From Oscillospiraceae bacterium (GTDB taxonomy: Bacteria; Bacillota; Clostridia; Oscillospirales; Ruminococcaceae): DNA of 24,042 bases. The position numbers and the translations under genes are program-made. A model generated the notes under the pieces. It had not been told where the DNA came from. It did not search any database and was given only the letters and a program-made list of their open reading frames with translations. The DNA lies in the NCBI GenBank assembly GCA_004556975.1, contig SFFD01000018.1, positions 1-24,042 of the forward strand, written 5' to 3'. How positions within the stretch are numbered: position 1 is the stretch's first letter; every line of letters begins with the position of its first letter. Below are positions 7,849-14,040 of this stretch, piece by piece.

Positions 7849-8649
7849 ATGACACAAGCTATTATCAATGCCGTCCTGCTCGTTGCGGGAATAGGTCTTG
7901 TCGCTTCCCTTCTCATTTCAGTTGCCTCCACCTTTATGAGCGTTAAGGTCAACGAAAAAGAAGTTGCCGTCCGCGACTGCCTTCCCGGCGCCAACTGCGG
8001 TGCCTGCGGATATTCCGGCTGTGACGCCTATGCAAAGGCCGTCGCCGAGGATTCTTCCGTTCCTGCTAACCTTTGCCGTCCCGGCGGCGCTTCCGTTGCA
8101 AAAGCGGTTGCGGACGTTATGGGCGTTGAGGTTCTCGAAAGCAAACCCATGGCAGCCTTTGTTCATTGCCACGGCGATTGCTTTAACAATGCACAGAAAG
8201 AGATTTACTACGGTCTTGAATCCTGTGCAGCCGCAAAAATGCTTTACGGCGGCAAGGGCGCCTGCACCGCCGGCTGCCTTGGCTGCGGCGACTGTGCAAA
8301 GGCCTGCCAGTACGATGCAATCTGCATGGAAAACGGCATTGCCCACGTTGATACAAGAAAATGCACTGCCTGCGGCATGTGCGTAAAGGCTTGCCCCAAC
8401 AAACTGATTTCCATCATTCCTCTTGCGGAAAAATCTGTTGTTACCTGTTCCAATCACGAAAAGGGCGCAGTTGTTCGCAAGGAATGCAAAAACGGTTGTA
8501 TCGGCTGTATGAAATGCCAAAAGAACTGCCCTGCAGAGGCTATTAAAGTGGTTGACAACCTTGCGGTTGTTGATTATGATAAATGCATCGGCTGCGGTAC
8601 CTGCGTAAAAGGCTGCCCTGTGGGTTGTCTGGAACTTATAAAAATCTGA
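7849..8649 (+). CDS. rnfB: RnfB, polyferredoxin subunit of Rnf
   Basis: 266 residues. RnfB accepts electrons from reduced ferredoxin and passes them into the membrane part. It has one N-terminal helix (about 5-28), a [4Fe-4S] domain GANCGACGYSGCDAYA (Cys50, 53, 58, 76) and four ferredoxin-type motifs: Cys143/146/149/153, Cys172/175/178/182, Cys217/220/223/227 and Cys246/249/252/256. This cluster-rich form is typical of anaerobic Firmicutes; E. coli RsxB has only two ferredoxin motifs. A strong ribosome site TAAGGAGGT precedes ATG. It ends the operon just before a terminator. Confidence 0.97.
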   Translation: MTQAIINAVLLVAGIGLVASLLISVASTFMSVKVNEKEVAVRDCLPGANCGACGYSGCDAYAKAVAEDSSVPANLCRPGGASVAKAVADVMGVEVLESKPMAAFVHCHGDCFNNAQKEIYYGLESCAAAKMLYGGKGACTAGCLGCGDCAKACQYDAICMENGIAHVDTRKCTACGMCVKACPNKLISIIPLAEKSVVTCSNHEKGAVVRKECKNGCIGCMKCQKNCPAEAIKVVDNLAVVDYDKCIGCGTCVKGCPVGCLELIKI

Positions 8650-8671
8650 TTATATAAAAAACCTCTTGCAA

Positions 8672-8704
8672 AAAACGGCACGCCGCAGTGCGGCGTGCCG
8701 TTTT
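8672..8704 (+). terminator. Terminator of the rnf operon
   Basis: AAAACGGCACGCCGC (8672-8686) pairs perfectly with GCGGCGTGCCGTTTT (8690-8704) around AGT, followed by A-rich sequence. It is a GC-rich stem flanked by A and T tracts, so it could work in both directions. Confidence 0.9.
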
Positions 8705-8709
8705 AAAAG

Positions 8710-8759
8710 AAGTTCGTGAACTTTTCTTTGACTGCATTTTGTGCAAAATACGGTCAAAG
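8710..8759. repeat. Two consecutive inverted repeats before the NusG-II gene
   Basis: AAGTTC-GT-GAACTT occupies 8710-8723. Directly after it CTTTGACTGCATTTTG (8726-8741) pairs with CAAAATACGGTCAAAG (8744-8759), with one G-U pair and one mismatch. The second right arm overlaps the likely ribosome site AAAGAAG (8756-8762). It could be an operator or an RNA structure that hides the ribosome site. Confidence 0.6.
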
Positions 8760-8770
8760 AAGAATTCAGG

Positions 8771-9196
8771 ATGTTTTTGCTGAAAGGAATGTGGCTTTGC
8801 CGCCTGTTTATAATTATGAGCATCTTTAAAGACAAAAAGACAAGAAACGATATTCTGCTTGCCGCTGCCGTGCTTGTTGCGGCGGGCGGTATATGGCTTT
8901 TTTCCGCGCTTAACAGAACTGCGGGCACCTATGCATCCGTTATAGTAAACGGAATTGAAACCGCGCGCTATCCATTGAATACAGATGCGGAAATTCTGCT
9001 TGAAAGCGAAAACGGCGGATACAACGTGCTTGTAATAAAAGACGGAAAGGCAGACGTTACCGAAGCCTCGTGCCCGGACAAAATCTGTGTTAATCAGCAC
9101 GCCATCGGCAAAACCGGCGAAACTATCACCTGTTTGCCTAATAAAACCGTAATTGAAATAGTGGGCGGAGAGCAGGAGGTTGACATAATTTCATGA
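8771..9196 (+). CDS. NusG domain II-containing membrane-anchored protein
   Basis: 141 residues from ATG 8771. A membrane helix (about 27-46) is followed by the NusG_II domain: SVIVNGIE, YNVLVIKDGKADVTEASCPDKIC and a GETITCLPNKTVIEIVGG-like end, with Cys101, Cys106 and Cys121. The fold is the KOW-like second domain of NusG, but in these proteins it sits outside the membrane and its role is unknown. They often lie beside a Gx transporter, rnf genes or ApbE. The start is uncertain: ATG 8771 has AAAGAAG 8 nt upstream; GTG 8741 and ATG 8816 lack a ribosome site, although homology begins close to 8816. The stop overlaps the next start (ATGA). Confidence 0.88.
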   Translation: MFLLKGMWLCRLFIIMSIFKDKKTRNDILLAAAVLVAAGGIWLFSALNRTAGTYASVIVNGIETARYPLNTDAEILLESENGGYNVLVIKDGKADVTEASCPDKICVNQHAIGKTGETITCLPNKTVIEIVGGEQEVDIIS

Positions 9197-9681
9197 AAGT
9201 AAAAAAGGTTGCCGTTCTTGGGCTTTGTGTTGCTCTTGCCATGATAATGTCCTATATAGAAAGCCTGTTTCCGCTTAATCTTGCCGTACCGGGTATTAAA
9301 ATGGGGCTTGCCAATATTGTAATTATCTTTCTGCTTTATCGGGTTGGATTCAGTTCCGCATGCATTGTTTCCTTAATACGTGTTTTCCTTGTATCAATGC
9401 TTTTCGGAAATGTTATGATGATGGCTTACAGCATAGCAGGCGCGGTGCTTTCACTTGCGGTTATGTTCGTGCTCAAAAAATGCGGAAAGTTTTCCGTTGT
9501 CGGCGTAAGTATTGCCGGCGGTGTCGCGCATAATGCCGGTCAGATTATTATGGCCGTCATTCTGCTTGGTGCAAAACAGATTGCTTATTATCTTCCCGTG
9601 CTTGCCGTTACCGGAACGGTAACCGGTGTGCTTATCGGAATAGCCGCATCTGTTGTGATTAAAAGAGTAAAGCATATATGA
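9193..9681 (+). CDS. Gx transporter family protein (HepS-component-I-like)
   Basis: 162 residues, almost entirely hydrophobic, about five or six helices. The N-terminal VAVLGLCVALAMIMSYIES and PLNLAVPGIKMGLANIV segments, with charged residues and glycines in these positions, are typical of the family annotated as Gx transporter or heptaprenyl diphosphate synthase component I, which resembles the substrate-binding S components of ECF transporters. Substrate is unknown. It forms a two-gene unit with the NusG-II protein by a 4-nt overlap, a pairing frequent in Firmicutes. A terminator begins at its stop codon. Confidence 0.88.
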   Translation: MKVKKVAVLGLCVALAMIMSYIESLFPLNLAVPGIKMGLANIVIIFLLYRVGFSSACIVSLIRVFLVSMLFGNVMMMAYSIAGAVLSLAVMFVLKKCGKFSVVGVSIAGGVAHNAGQIIMAVILLGAKQIAYYLPVLAVTGTVTGVLIGIAASVVIKRVKHI

Positions 9682-9718
9682 AAAAACTCCTTATGGCCGC
9701 TGTCATAAGGAGTTTTTT
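9681..9718 (+). terminator. Terminator after the Gx transporter gene
   Basis: AAAAAACTCCTTATG (9681-9695) pairs perfectly with CATAAGGAGTTTTTT (9704-9718). The stem starts inside the stop codon. The T tract in both directions suits the convergent arrangement with the minus-strand gene at 9787. Confidence 0.92.
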
Positions 9719-9786
9719 CACTCGTGAATATACTTTATCAGGTAAAGAAGTAATCCTTTTTTATAGTATTATAATGATATAATACA

Positions 9787-10032
9787 TTACTCTATTGCAA
9801 GCACAGAAGCTTCATATACCACATCTCTGACAATATCATAAAAATGCAAAAGAGATACCTCATCTTTATTAAGTTTTTCAATAAGAGAAGAAACTGCTTT
9901 CAGGTTCGAGCTTATCCTTTTAATTTCAAAAGTATCTCCTGTAATAGTATTCTTTCCCATTATTCCGAATACTTTCTCATTTTCTTCGGAAAATTCTGTA
10001 ATGTGATATTCTGTCAAAATTGTTTTCTCCAT
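9787..10032 (-). CDS. DUF6514-like small protein
   Basis: 81 residues from the ATG at 10030-10032, chosen because AGAGGAG lies about 7 nt upstream; a longer reading to 10068 would place that ribosome site inside the gene. It is soluble, with an N-terminal beta-rich part (TEYHITEFS, VFGIMGKN) and a C-terminal helix FEIKRISSNLKAVSSLIEKL followed by NKDEVSLLHFYDIVRDVV. The pattern of Ile-Ser, xLIxxLxxNxVxxxHxxDIVxD resembles DUF6514 proteins of Clostridia. The function is unknown; identity from memory of the pattern only. Convergent with the Gx transporter gene. Confidence 0.65.
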   Translation of the reverse strand: MEKTILTEYHITEFSEENEKVFGIMGKNTITGDTFEIKRISSNLKAVSSLIEKLNKDEVSLLHFYDIVRDVVYEASVLAIE

Positions 10033-10093
10033 TGTTGTTTCTCCTCTTTCAAATTTTTTTGCGAACATTTATATTTTTTAAGCACAATAGTAT

Positions 10094-10121
10094 TTTATAA
10101 CATATGAACAATTTATTTCAA
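10094..10121 (-). promoter_or_regulatory. Possible promoter of the DUF6514-like gene
   Basis: Minus-strand TTGAAA (10116-10121), 16 nt, TATAAA (10094-10099). The match is moderate and the leader would be about 55 nt. Confidence 0.45.
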
Positions 10122-10138
10122 CAATTGCATTCCGTCGT

Positions 10139-10172
10139 ATTTAACAAAATATATAAATAAAATTTGTTAAAT
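10139..10172. repeat. Inverted repeat upstream of the DUF6514-like promoter
   Basis: ATTTAACAAA (10139-10148) and TTTGTTAAAT (10163-10172) are perfect 10-bp arms with a 14-nt AT spacer, ending about 18 nt upstream of the -35. The position suits an operator or activator site. Confidence 0.5.
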
Positions 10173-10408
10173 ATAAACAAATCGCTTTGATTTTGGCTGT
10201 TTTTCCCGTTTTAAGAATTATTTTTATTATTACATTTTGGCGTATTTTGAAAGTATTAAAACGAATATCAATAGAATTTGAATAATTTCTTGTAATATTT
10301 ACTAAATTTAGTCATAAACTTTACATTTTCATCACAAAACCATCACTTTTATATGCCAAAATCTACTATTTTTAGTCAAACTTTTTGCCATGCCCGGCTT
10401 AAAAAAAC

Positions 10409-10434
10409 GACCCCTCGGCTTTCACCGAAGGGTC
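10409..10434. terminator. Intergenic terminator hairpin
   Basis: GACCCCTCGG and CCGAAGGGTC pair with one internal mismatch around CTTTCA. The minus-strand exit is TTTTTTT and the plus-strand exit is ATTTTTCT. No plus-strand gene precedes it; on minus it could stop readthrough from rnpB. Confidence 0.75.
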
Positions 10435-10473
10435 ATTTTTCTCTAAAAAAGAAATAGGAAAGAGAAGGAAAAT

Positions 10474-10536
10474 ATGAAAATGAAGTGTGACTATATATTA
10501 CTGAAAAATTGTGAAAATGAAATGGTCAATTTTTAA
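10474..10536 (+). CDS. Possible 20-residue peptide with two cysteines
   Basis: ATG 10474 follows AGAAGG (10463-10468) at a good distance. The frame gives 20 codons, MKMKCDYILLKNCENEMVNF, then TAA. No homology is recognised and no clear promoter was seen. It is short enough to arise by chance; the ribosome site is the only support. Confidence 0.2.
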   Translation: MKMKCDYILLKNCENEMVNF

Positions 10537-10658
10537 ACAAATTGTAAAATCGACACCGTTTTTGACAAATCGTAAAACCTTCAGTAATATTTGCGGAAAA
10601 ATCCGCCGGTTTTTATCTGATAAAGGTGTAAATGAGGTTGTTTCTCACCGAGTTTTCA

Positions 10659-10703
10659 GTCACATAAAAACAGCCCTTTTAAAAAGGGCTGTTTTTATGT
10701 GAC
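10659..10703 (-). terminator. Perfect 22-bp palindromic terminator of rnpB
   Basis: The arm at 10659-10680 (GTCACATAAAAACAGCCC then TTTT) is repeated in exact inverted form at 10682-10703, one base apart. It stops minus-strand rnpB transcripts. Its outer GTCAC overlaps the 3' strand of the rnpB P1 helix, so terminator and P1 share bases. Confidence 0.85.
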
Positions 10704-11045
10704 CGGAAAATAAGCCGGGTTCTGTAATGACGGCAATCTATCTTCGCTGCCGGTCGCCCGCGCAGCTTAAAATGCCACCTTTGCGAAGAGCGCCGGGCCG
10801 GCGCTTTACTCTTCTGTACGGTGTTGCTCCGGATAGGGTTTACAGGTTTTCTGCGTTACCGCAGAAAGCGGTGAGCTCTTGCCTCGCCTTTCCACCCTTA
10901 CCGCAAAATGCGGCGGTATATTTCTGTTGCACTTTCCCTGGGGTCGCCCCCGGCTGCCGTTAGCAGTTATCCTTGCCCTTGGAGCCCGGACTTTCCTCGC
11001 GCCGTTCCTTTCGAAAATCGGCCCGCTGCCGTCCTTTCCGCTCAC
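10699..11045 (-). ncRNA. rnpB: RNase P RNA, class A type
   Basis: The minus strand contains the hallmark conserved blocks in order: GAGGAAAGTCCGGGCTCC near the 5' end (P4 5' strand and adjacent), GGGTGGAAAGGCGAGG-type central region, AGAGTAAAGC, AGATAGAT-TGCCGTC and ACAGAACCCGGCTTA at the 3' end. Ends were placed by the P1 helix: 5' GTGAGCGGAAA against 3' TTTCCGGTCAC, one mismatch. The start agrees with a perfect promoter whose expected first base is about 11046-11047. This RNA is the catalytic part of the enzyme that matures tRNA 5' ends. Short ORFs on both strands here are artefacts. Confidence 0.96.
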
Positions 11046-11053
11046 AATAATAC

Positions 11054-11082
11054 ATTATAGCCAAAGCATTTGTGCTTGTCAA
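11054..11082 (-). promoter_or_regulatory. Consensus promoter of rnpB
   Basis: Minus-strand TTGACA (11077-11082), 17 nt, TATAAT (11054-11059): a full consensus match placed exactly for a start at the mature RNase P RNA 5' end. Confidence 0.93.
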
Positions 11083-11133
11083 ACCGCGATTCAAAAAAAT
11101 TTTTTATATTTTTGAATTTTTTAAAATTAAATC

Positions 11134-11162
11134 TTGCATTTTTTAAAGAAAAAGCATATAAT
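11134..11162 (+). promoter_or_regulatory. Promoter of gdhA
   Basis: TTGCAT (11134-11139), 17 nt, TATAAT (11157-11162). The predicted start near 11169 leaves a leader of about 70 nt that includes a palindrome. Confidence 0.7.
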
Positions 11163-11179
11163 ATAGTACGTTGATTGAG

Positions 11180-11209
11180 CAATATTGAATTTATTAAAAT
11201 TTAATATTG
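11180..11209. promoter_or_regulatory. Inverted repeat in the gdhA leader
   Basis: CAATATTGAATTT (11180-11192) and AAATTTAATATTG (11197-11209) are 13-bp arms with one mismatch and a 4-nt centre, located just downstream of the predicted transcription start and upstream of the GGGGG ribosome site. It could be a repressor site; no known regulator consensus is recognised. Confidence 0.55.
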
Positions 11210-11237
11210 TATTTTCTCTATATTGGGGGCAATTTTT

Positions 11238-12584
11238 ATGTCATTCAAAAGCGAATATCTTGAAAAGGTATATAAAAACCTTGAAAAAAGAAACCCCGGT
11301 CAAAAGGAGTTCCTTCAGGCGGTGAGCGAAGTTTTCACCTCTCTTGAGCCGGTGGTTGCGAAGCATCCCGAAATTGAGCAGAACGCAATTATGGAGCGTA
11401 TTACCGAGCCGGAGCGTTTCGTTCAGTTCCGCGTTGCGTGGGTTGACGATTCCGGAAAGGTTCAGGTAAACCGCGGCTATCGCGCTCAATTTAATTCGGC
11501 AATCGGCCCATATAAGGGCGGGCTTCGTTTCCATCCTTCCGTTAACGAGTCGGTAATTAAGTTCCTCGGCTTTGAACAGATATTTAAAAACAGCCTTACC
11601 GGGCTGCCCATGGGCGGCGCGAAGGGCGGCAGCGACTTTGACCCCCATGGCAAATCCGATATGGAGATTATGCGCTTTTGCCAAAGCTTTATGACCGAGC
11701 TTTGCCGCCACATAGGGCCGGATACCGACGTGCCTGCCGGCGATATCGGTGTCGGCGGAAGAGAAGTTGGTTATCTTTTCGGTCAATACAAACGCATTCG
11801 CAATGAATTTACCGGCACCCTTACAGGAAAAGGCCTTTCTTTCGGCGGAAGCCTTGCCCGTGCCGAAGCAACGGGATATGGTCTTTGCTATTTTACAAAA
11901 GAGGTGCTTGCCTCTATCGGAGAAACTTTCAACGGAAAACGCGTGCTTATTTCAGGCTCCGGCAACGTCGCTGTCTATGCCTGCAAAAAAGCGGTTGAAC
12001 TTGGCGCAAAAGTCGTCGGGATGAGCAACAGCGGCGGATATATCACCGACGATTCCGGCATCGACCCCAAAGTGGTGGAAGAAATTTATCTTCGCCACGG
12101 ACGCATTGAAGAATATACAAAATCTGTTTCTACGGCAAAATTTGTCGAAGGCCCGCGCAATATGTGGTTCGACTTAAAAGCGGACGCCGTTCTTCCCTGT
12201 GCAACCCAGAATGAGATTGACGAAGAAGCTGCGCGGGCAATCGTCAAAAACGGAGCAAAAGTGGTATGCGAAGGAGCAAATATGCCCGATACTCCCGAAG
12301 CAATACGCATTTATAAGGAATCCGGCGTGCTTTACGCTCCCGGCAAAGCCTCTAACGCAGGCGGCGTAGCCGTAAGCGGTCTTGAGATGAGCCAGAACAG
12401 CGCACGCCTTGGATGGAGCTTTGAAAAAGTTGATTCCATGCTTGAAGAAATTATGAAATCAATATATAAAAGCTGCGTTAAAGCCGCGGAAGAATACGGC
12501 TTTGGCTATGATCTTGAGGCGGGCGCGAATATAGCAGGCTTTGGCAAAGTATGCGACGCTATGCTTGCCCAGGGAATCTATTAA
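11238..12584 (+). CDS. gdhA: Glutamate dehydrogenase, probably NADP-specific
   Basis: 448 residues, the usual length of the hexameric short-chain enzyme that makes glutamate from 2-oxoglutarate and ammonia. Substrate and catalytic segments are PYKGGLRFHPSVN (91-103), LPMGGAKGGSDFDP (123-136; catalytic Lys near 129) and VPAGDIGVGGREVGYL (165-180). The Rossmann motif is SGSGNVA (239-245), and VVGMSNSGGYIT (259-270), with Ser in place of an acidic residue, fits NADP(H) rather than NAD(H). ATG 11238 is chosen because GGGGG lies 9-10 nt upstream; a TTG at 11223 would put this inside the gene. Single gene with its own promoter, divergent from rnpB. Confidence 0.96.
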   Translation: MSFKSEYLEKVYKNLEKRNPGQKEFLQAVSEVFTSLEPVVAKHPEIEQNAIMERITEPERFVQFRVAWVDDSGKVQVNRGYRAQFNSAIGPYKGGLRFHPSVNESVIKFLGFEQIFKNSLTGLPMGGAKGGSDFDPHGKSDMEIMRFCQSFMTELCRHIGPDTDVPAGDIGVGGREVGYLFGQYKRIRNEFTGTLTGKGLSFGGSLARAEATGYGLCYFTKEVLASIGETFNGKRVLISGSGNVAVYACKKAVELGAKVVGMSNSGGYITDDSGIDPKVVEEIYLRHGRIEEYTKSVSTAKFVEGPRNMWFDLKADAVLPCATQNEIDEEAARAIVKNGAKVVCEGANMPDTPEAIRIYKESGVLYAPGKASNAGGVAVSGLEMSQNSARLGWSFEKVDSMLEEIMKSIYKSCVKAAEEYGFGYDLEAGANIAGFGKVCDAMLAQGIY

Positions 12585-12883
12585 ATCTTTAGTTTTATGC
12601 TTTCTGTGTAATCAAAATCAAATGCAATGAATATTTTTCATATTTAAGTCTATAATAACATTGATGTTTTTTCTCTCCCAACTCTTTCATATTAAAATAT
12701 CCCCGAAGCTTTTGCTTCGGGGATATTTGTTATGCAAAAAGATGAATTCGTAACATTATATCCGACCGTAGATGCAGACCCATATTTTTTTAAAAGTCAA
12801 ACAAAAATCCGTCTTTGCCGATACACGGAATATAGGCTTTGCCGCCATTCGTAAAAAAATTTATTAAAACTTTTTTAAGAGTA
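12585..12883. other. Intergenic region after gdhA
   Basis: Contains the gdhA terminator and nothing certain beyond it. On the minus strand a stretch near 12795-12850 reads NGGKAYIPCIGKDGFLFDF then stop, which looks like a protein C-terminus but has no start or upstream coding sequence. It may be a gene scrap or chance. Confidence 0.4.
12695..12728 (+). terminator. Terminator of gdhA
   Basis: AAATATCCCCGAAGC (12695-12709) and GCTTCGGGGATATTT (12714-12728) pair perfectly around TTTT. Confidence 0.9.
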
Positions 12884-12912
12884 TTGACAAAGAAGCAGAA
12901 TTGTATTACTGT
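12884..12912 (+). promoter_or_regulatory. Promoter of the GntR-ABC operon
   Basis: TTGACA (12884-12889), 17 nt, TACTGT (12907-12912). The -10 is poor by itself; TATTAC at 12904 is an alternative with short spacing. The -10 region lies inside the operator at 12901-12938, as expected for autorepression. Confidence 0.7.
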
Positions 12913-12938
12913 ATTAGTTGCTTAATACAGTAATACAA
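12901..12938. promoter_or_regulatory. Operator: perfect 16-bp inverted repeat with four TGTATTA half-sites
   Basis: TTGTATTACTGTATTA (12901-12916) and its exact reverse complement (12923-12938) flank GTTGCT. Each arm itself is a tandem of TGTATTA, 8 bp apart. YtrA-type GntR repressors are known to bind palindromes of GTATTA/TAATAC type at their own promoter, so this is the likely binding site of the adjacent regulator. Confidence 0.85.
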
Positions 12939-12958
12939 AATACAAAGGCGGTGATAAG

Positions 12959-13318
12959 GTGGGCTGGGAATTTACAAGTGACAAACCTATACATGTTCAG
13001 CTTGTCAATGAAATTTCAAACAGAATAATCAAGGGCGAATATGCTCCGGGAATGAAGCTTCCCTCCGTGCGGGATTTTGCCGCACAGGCTTCGGTCAATC
13101 CGAACACAATGCAGCGTGCCCTTTCCGCACTGGAAAGCGGAGGACTTATCTTCTCTGAACGCACCACCGGAAGATTTGTGACAAACAATCTTAAGCTTAT
13201 CAGAAAAGCAAAAGAAGCTCTTGCAAAAGCAAATGTCGAAAACTTCTTTTCTTCTATGGCAGAGCTCGGTTATTCAAATGATGACGCCATTTCTATGGCA
13301 AATGAGTTAAAGAGGTGA
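12959..13318 (+). CDS. GntR-family transcriptional repressor, YtrA type
   Basis: 119 residues. The winged helix of the GntR family fills residues 5-72: PIHVQLVNEISNRIIKGEY, GMKLPSVRDFAAQASVNPNTMQRALSALE and GLIFSERTTGRFV. Only a short helical tail follows (about 73-119) instead of an effector-binding domain, the mark of the YtrA subfamily that controls ABC transporters. GTG start at 12959 is supported by AAGGCGGTGAT (12945-12955), nearly the full anti-16S complement. First gene of the operon; its stop overlaps the ribosome site of the ATPase gene. The operator upstream implies autoregulation and release by an unknown signal, often cell-wall stress in this subfamily. Confidence 0.92.
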   Translation: MGWEFTSDKPIHVQLVNEISNRIIKGEYAPGMKLPSVRDFAAQASVNPNTMQRALSALESGGLIFSERTTGRFVTNNLKLIRKAKEALAKANVENFFSSMAELGYSNDDAISMANELKR

Positions 13319-13323
13319 TTTTT

Positions 13324-14040
13324 TTGGAACAGAATCCTGTTGTTTTTGAAGCCAAAGGGCTTTCTAAAAGCTTCGGCAGCAAAGCTGCACTGAAAAATAT
13401 AAATCTTACGCTTTACCGCGGAAAGATAATCGGACTTCTTGGCCCGAACGGAAGCGGCAAAACAACGCTTATAAAGCTTACCGCGGGGCTTATCCAGCCG
13501 GACGCGGGCGAAATTCGTATTAACGGCAAACCGATAGGAACCGAAAGCAAGCTTTCCGTTGCTTATCTTCCGGATAAAAGCTATCTTAATGACTGGATGA
13601 AAGTCAGGGAGCTTGTTGAAATGTTCAGCGAGTTTTACTCAAATTTCAGCGCCGAGCGCGCACACAAGCTTATTGCCGACCTTGGTATAAATGAAGAAAT
13701 GCGCCTTAAGGCTCTTTCCAAAGGCAATCAGGAAAAGATTCAGCTTATTCTTGTTATGAGCCGTAAAGCAGATCTTTATCTTCTTGATGAGCCTATAGGC
13801 GGCGTTGACCCGGCGGCAAGAGAATACATTATAAATACCATCATAGGCAACTATGACGAAAACGCGGTTGTTGTAATCTCTACCCACCTTATCAGCGATA
13901 TTGAAAATATTCTTGACGAGGCAATTTTCCTTAAAAACGGTGAAATTTCAATTTTTGATAACTGCGACAGAATCCGCGAACAAAGCGGAAAATCTCTTGA
14001 CGGAGTATTCAGGGAGGTATTCAGATGCTCGGCAAACTGA
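13324..14040 (+). CDS. ABC transporter ATP-binding protein
   Basis: 238 residues from TTG 13324. Walker A is GPNGSGKTT, the signature motif is LSKGNQEK (a variant of LSGGQ, common in YtrB-type and other exporter ATPases), Walker B is LYLLDEPIGGVDP, and the switch histidine lies in STHL. It energises the permease encoded next. The TTG start is preferred because AAAGAGGTGAT (13309-13319) sits about 9 nt upstream; GTG at 13315 would lie within that ribosome site. It overlaps the permease gene by 16 nt. The substrate is unknown; YtrA-linked transporters often act on cell-envelope stress or peptides. Confidence 0.92.
   Translation: MEQNPVVFEAKGLSKSFGSKAALKNINLTLYRGKIIGLLGPNGSGKTTLIKLTAGLIQPDAGEIRINGKPIGTESKLSVAYLPDKSYLNDWMKVRELVEMFSEFYSNFSAERAHKLIADLGINEEMRLKALSKGNQEKIQLILVMSRKADLYLLDEPIGGVDPAAREYIINTIIGNYDENAVVVISTHLISDIENILDEAIFLKNGEISIFDNCDRIREQSGKSLDGVFREVFRCSAN

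Larger units (their letters stand above)
10033..10698. other. AT-rich intergenic region between the DUF6514-like gene and rnpB
   Basis: About 660 nt. It contains a moderate minus-strand promoter (10094-10121), a palindrome ATTTAACAAA/TTTGTTAAAT (10139-10172), two ACTAnnnnTAGT sites (10301-10312 and 10365-10376), a bidirectional terminator (10409-10434), a possible 20-codon ORF (10474-10536), a small GCGGA/TCCGC hairpin near 10592, and the 45-bp palindrome at the 3' end of rnpB (10659-10703). An ORF at 10511-10702 was not accepted. Confidence 0.6.

Noticed and set aside
10511..10702. 63-codon plus-strand ORF
   Set aside because: Starts with a rare codon without ribosome site and ends inside the rnpB terminator palindrome.
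10727..11115. Three ORFs of about 78 codons over the rnpB region
   Set aside because: The sequence is RNase P RNA by conserved blocks, promoter and terminator.
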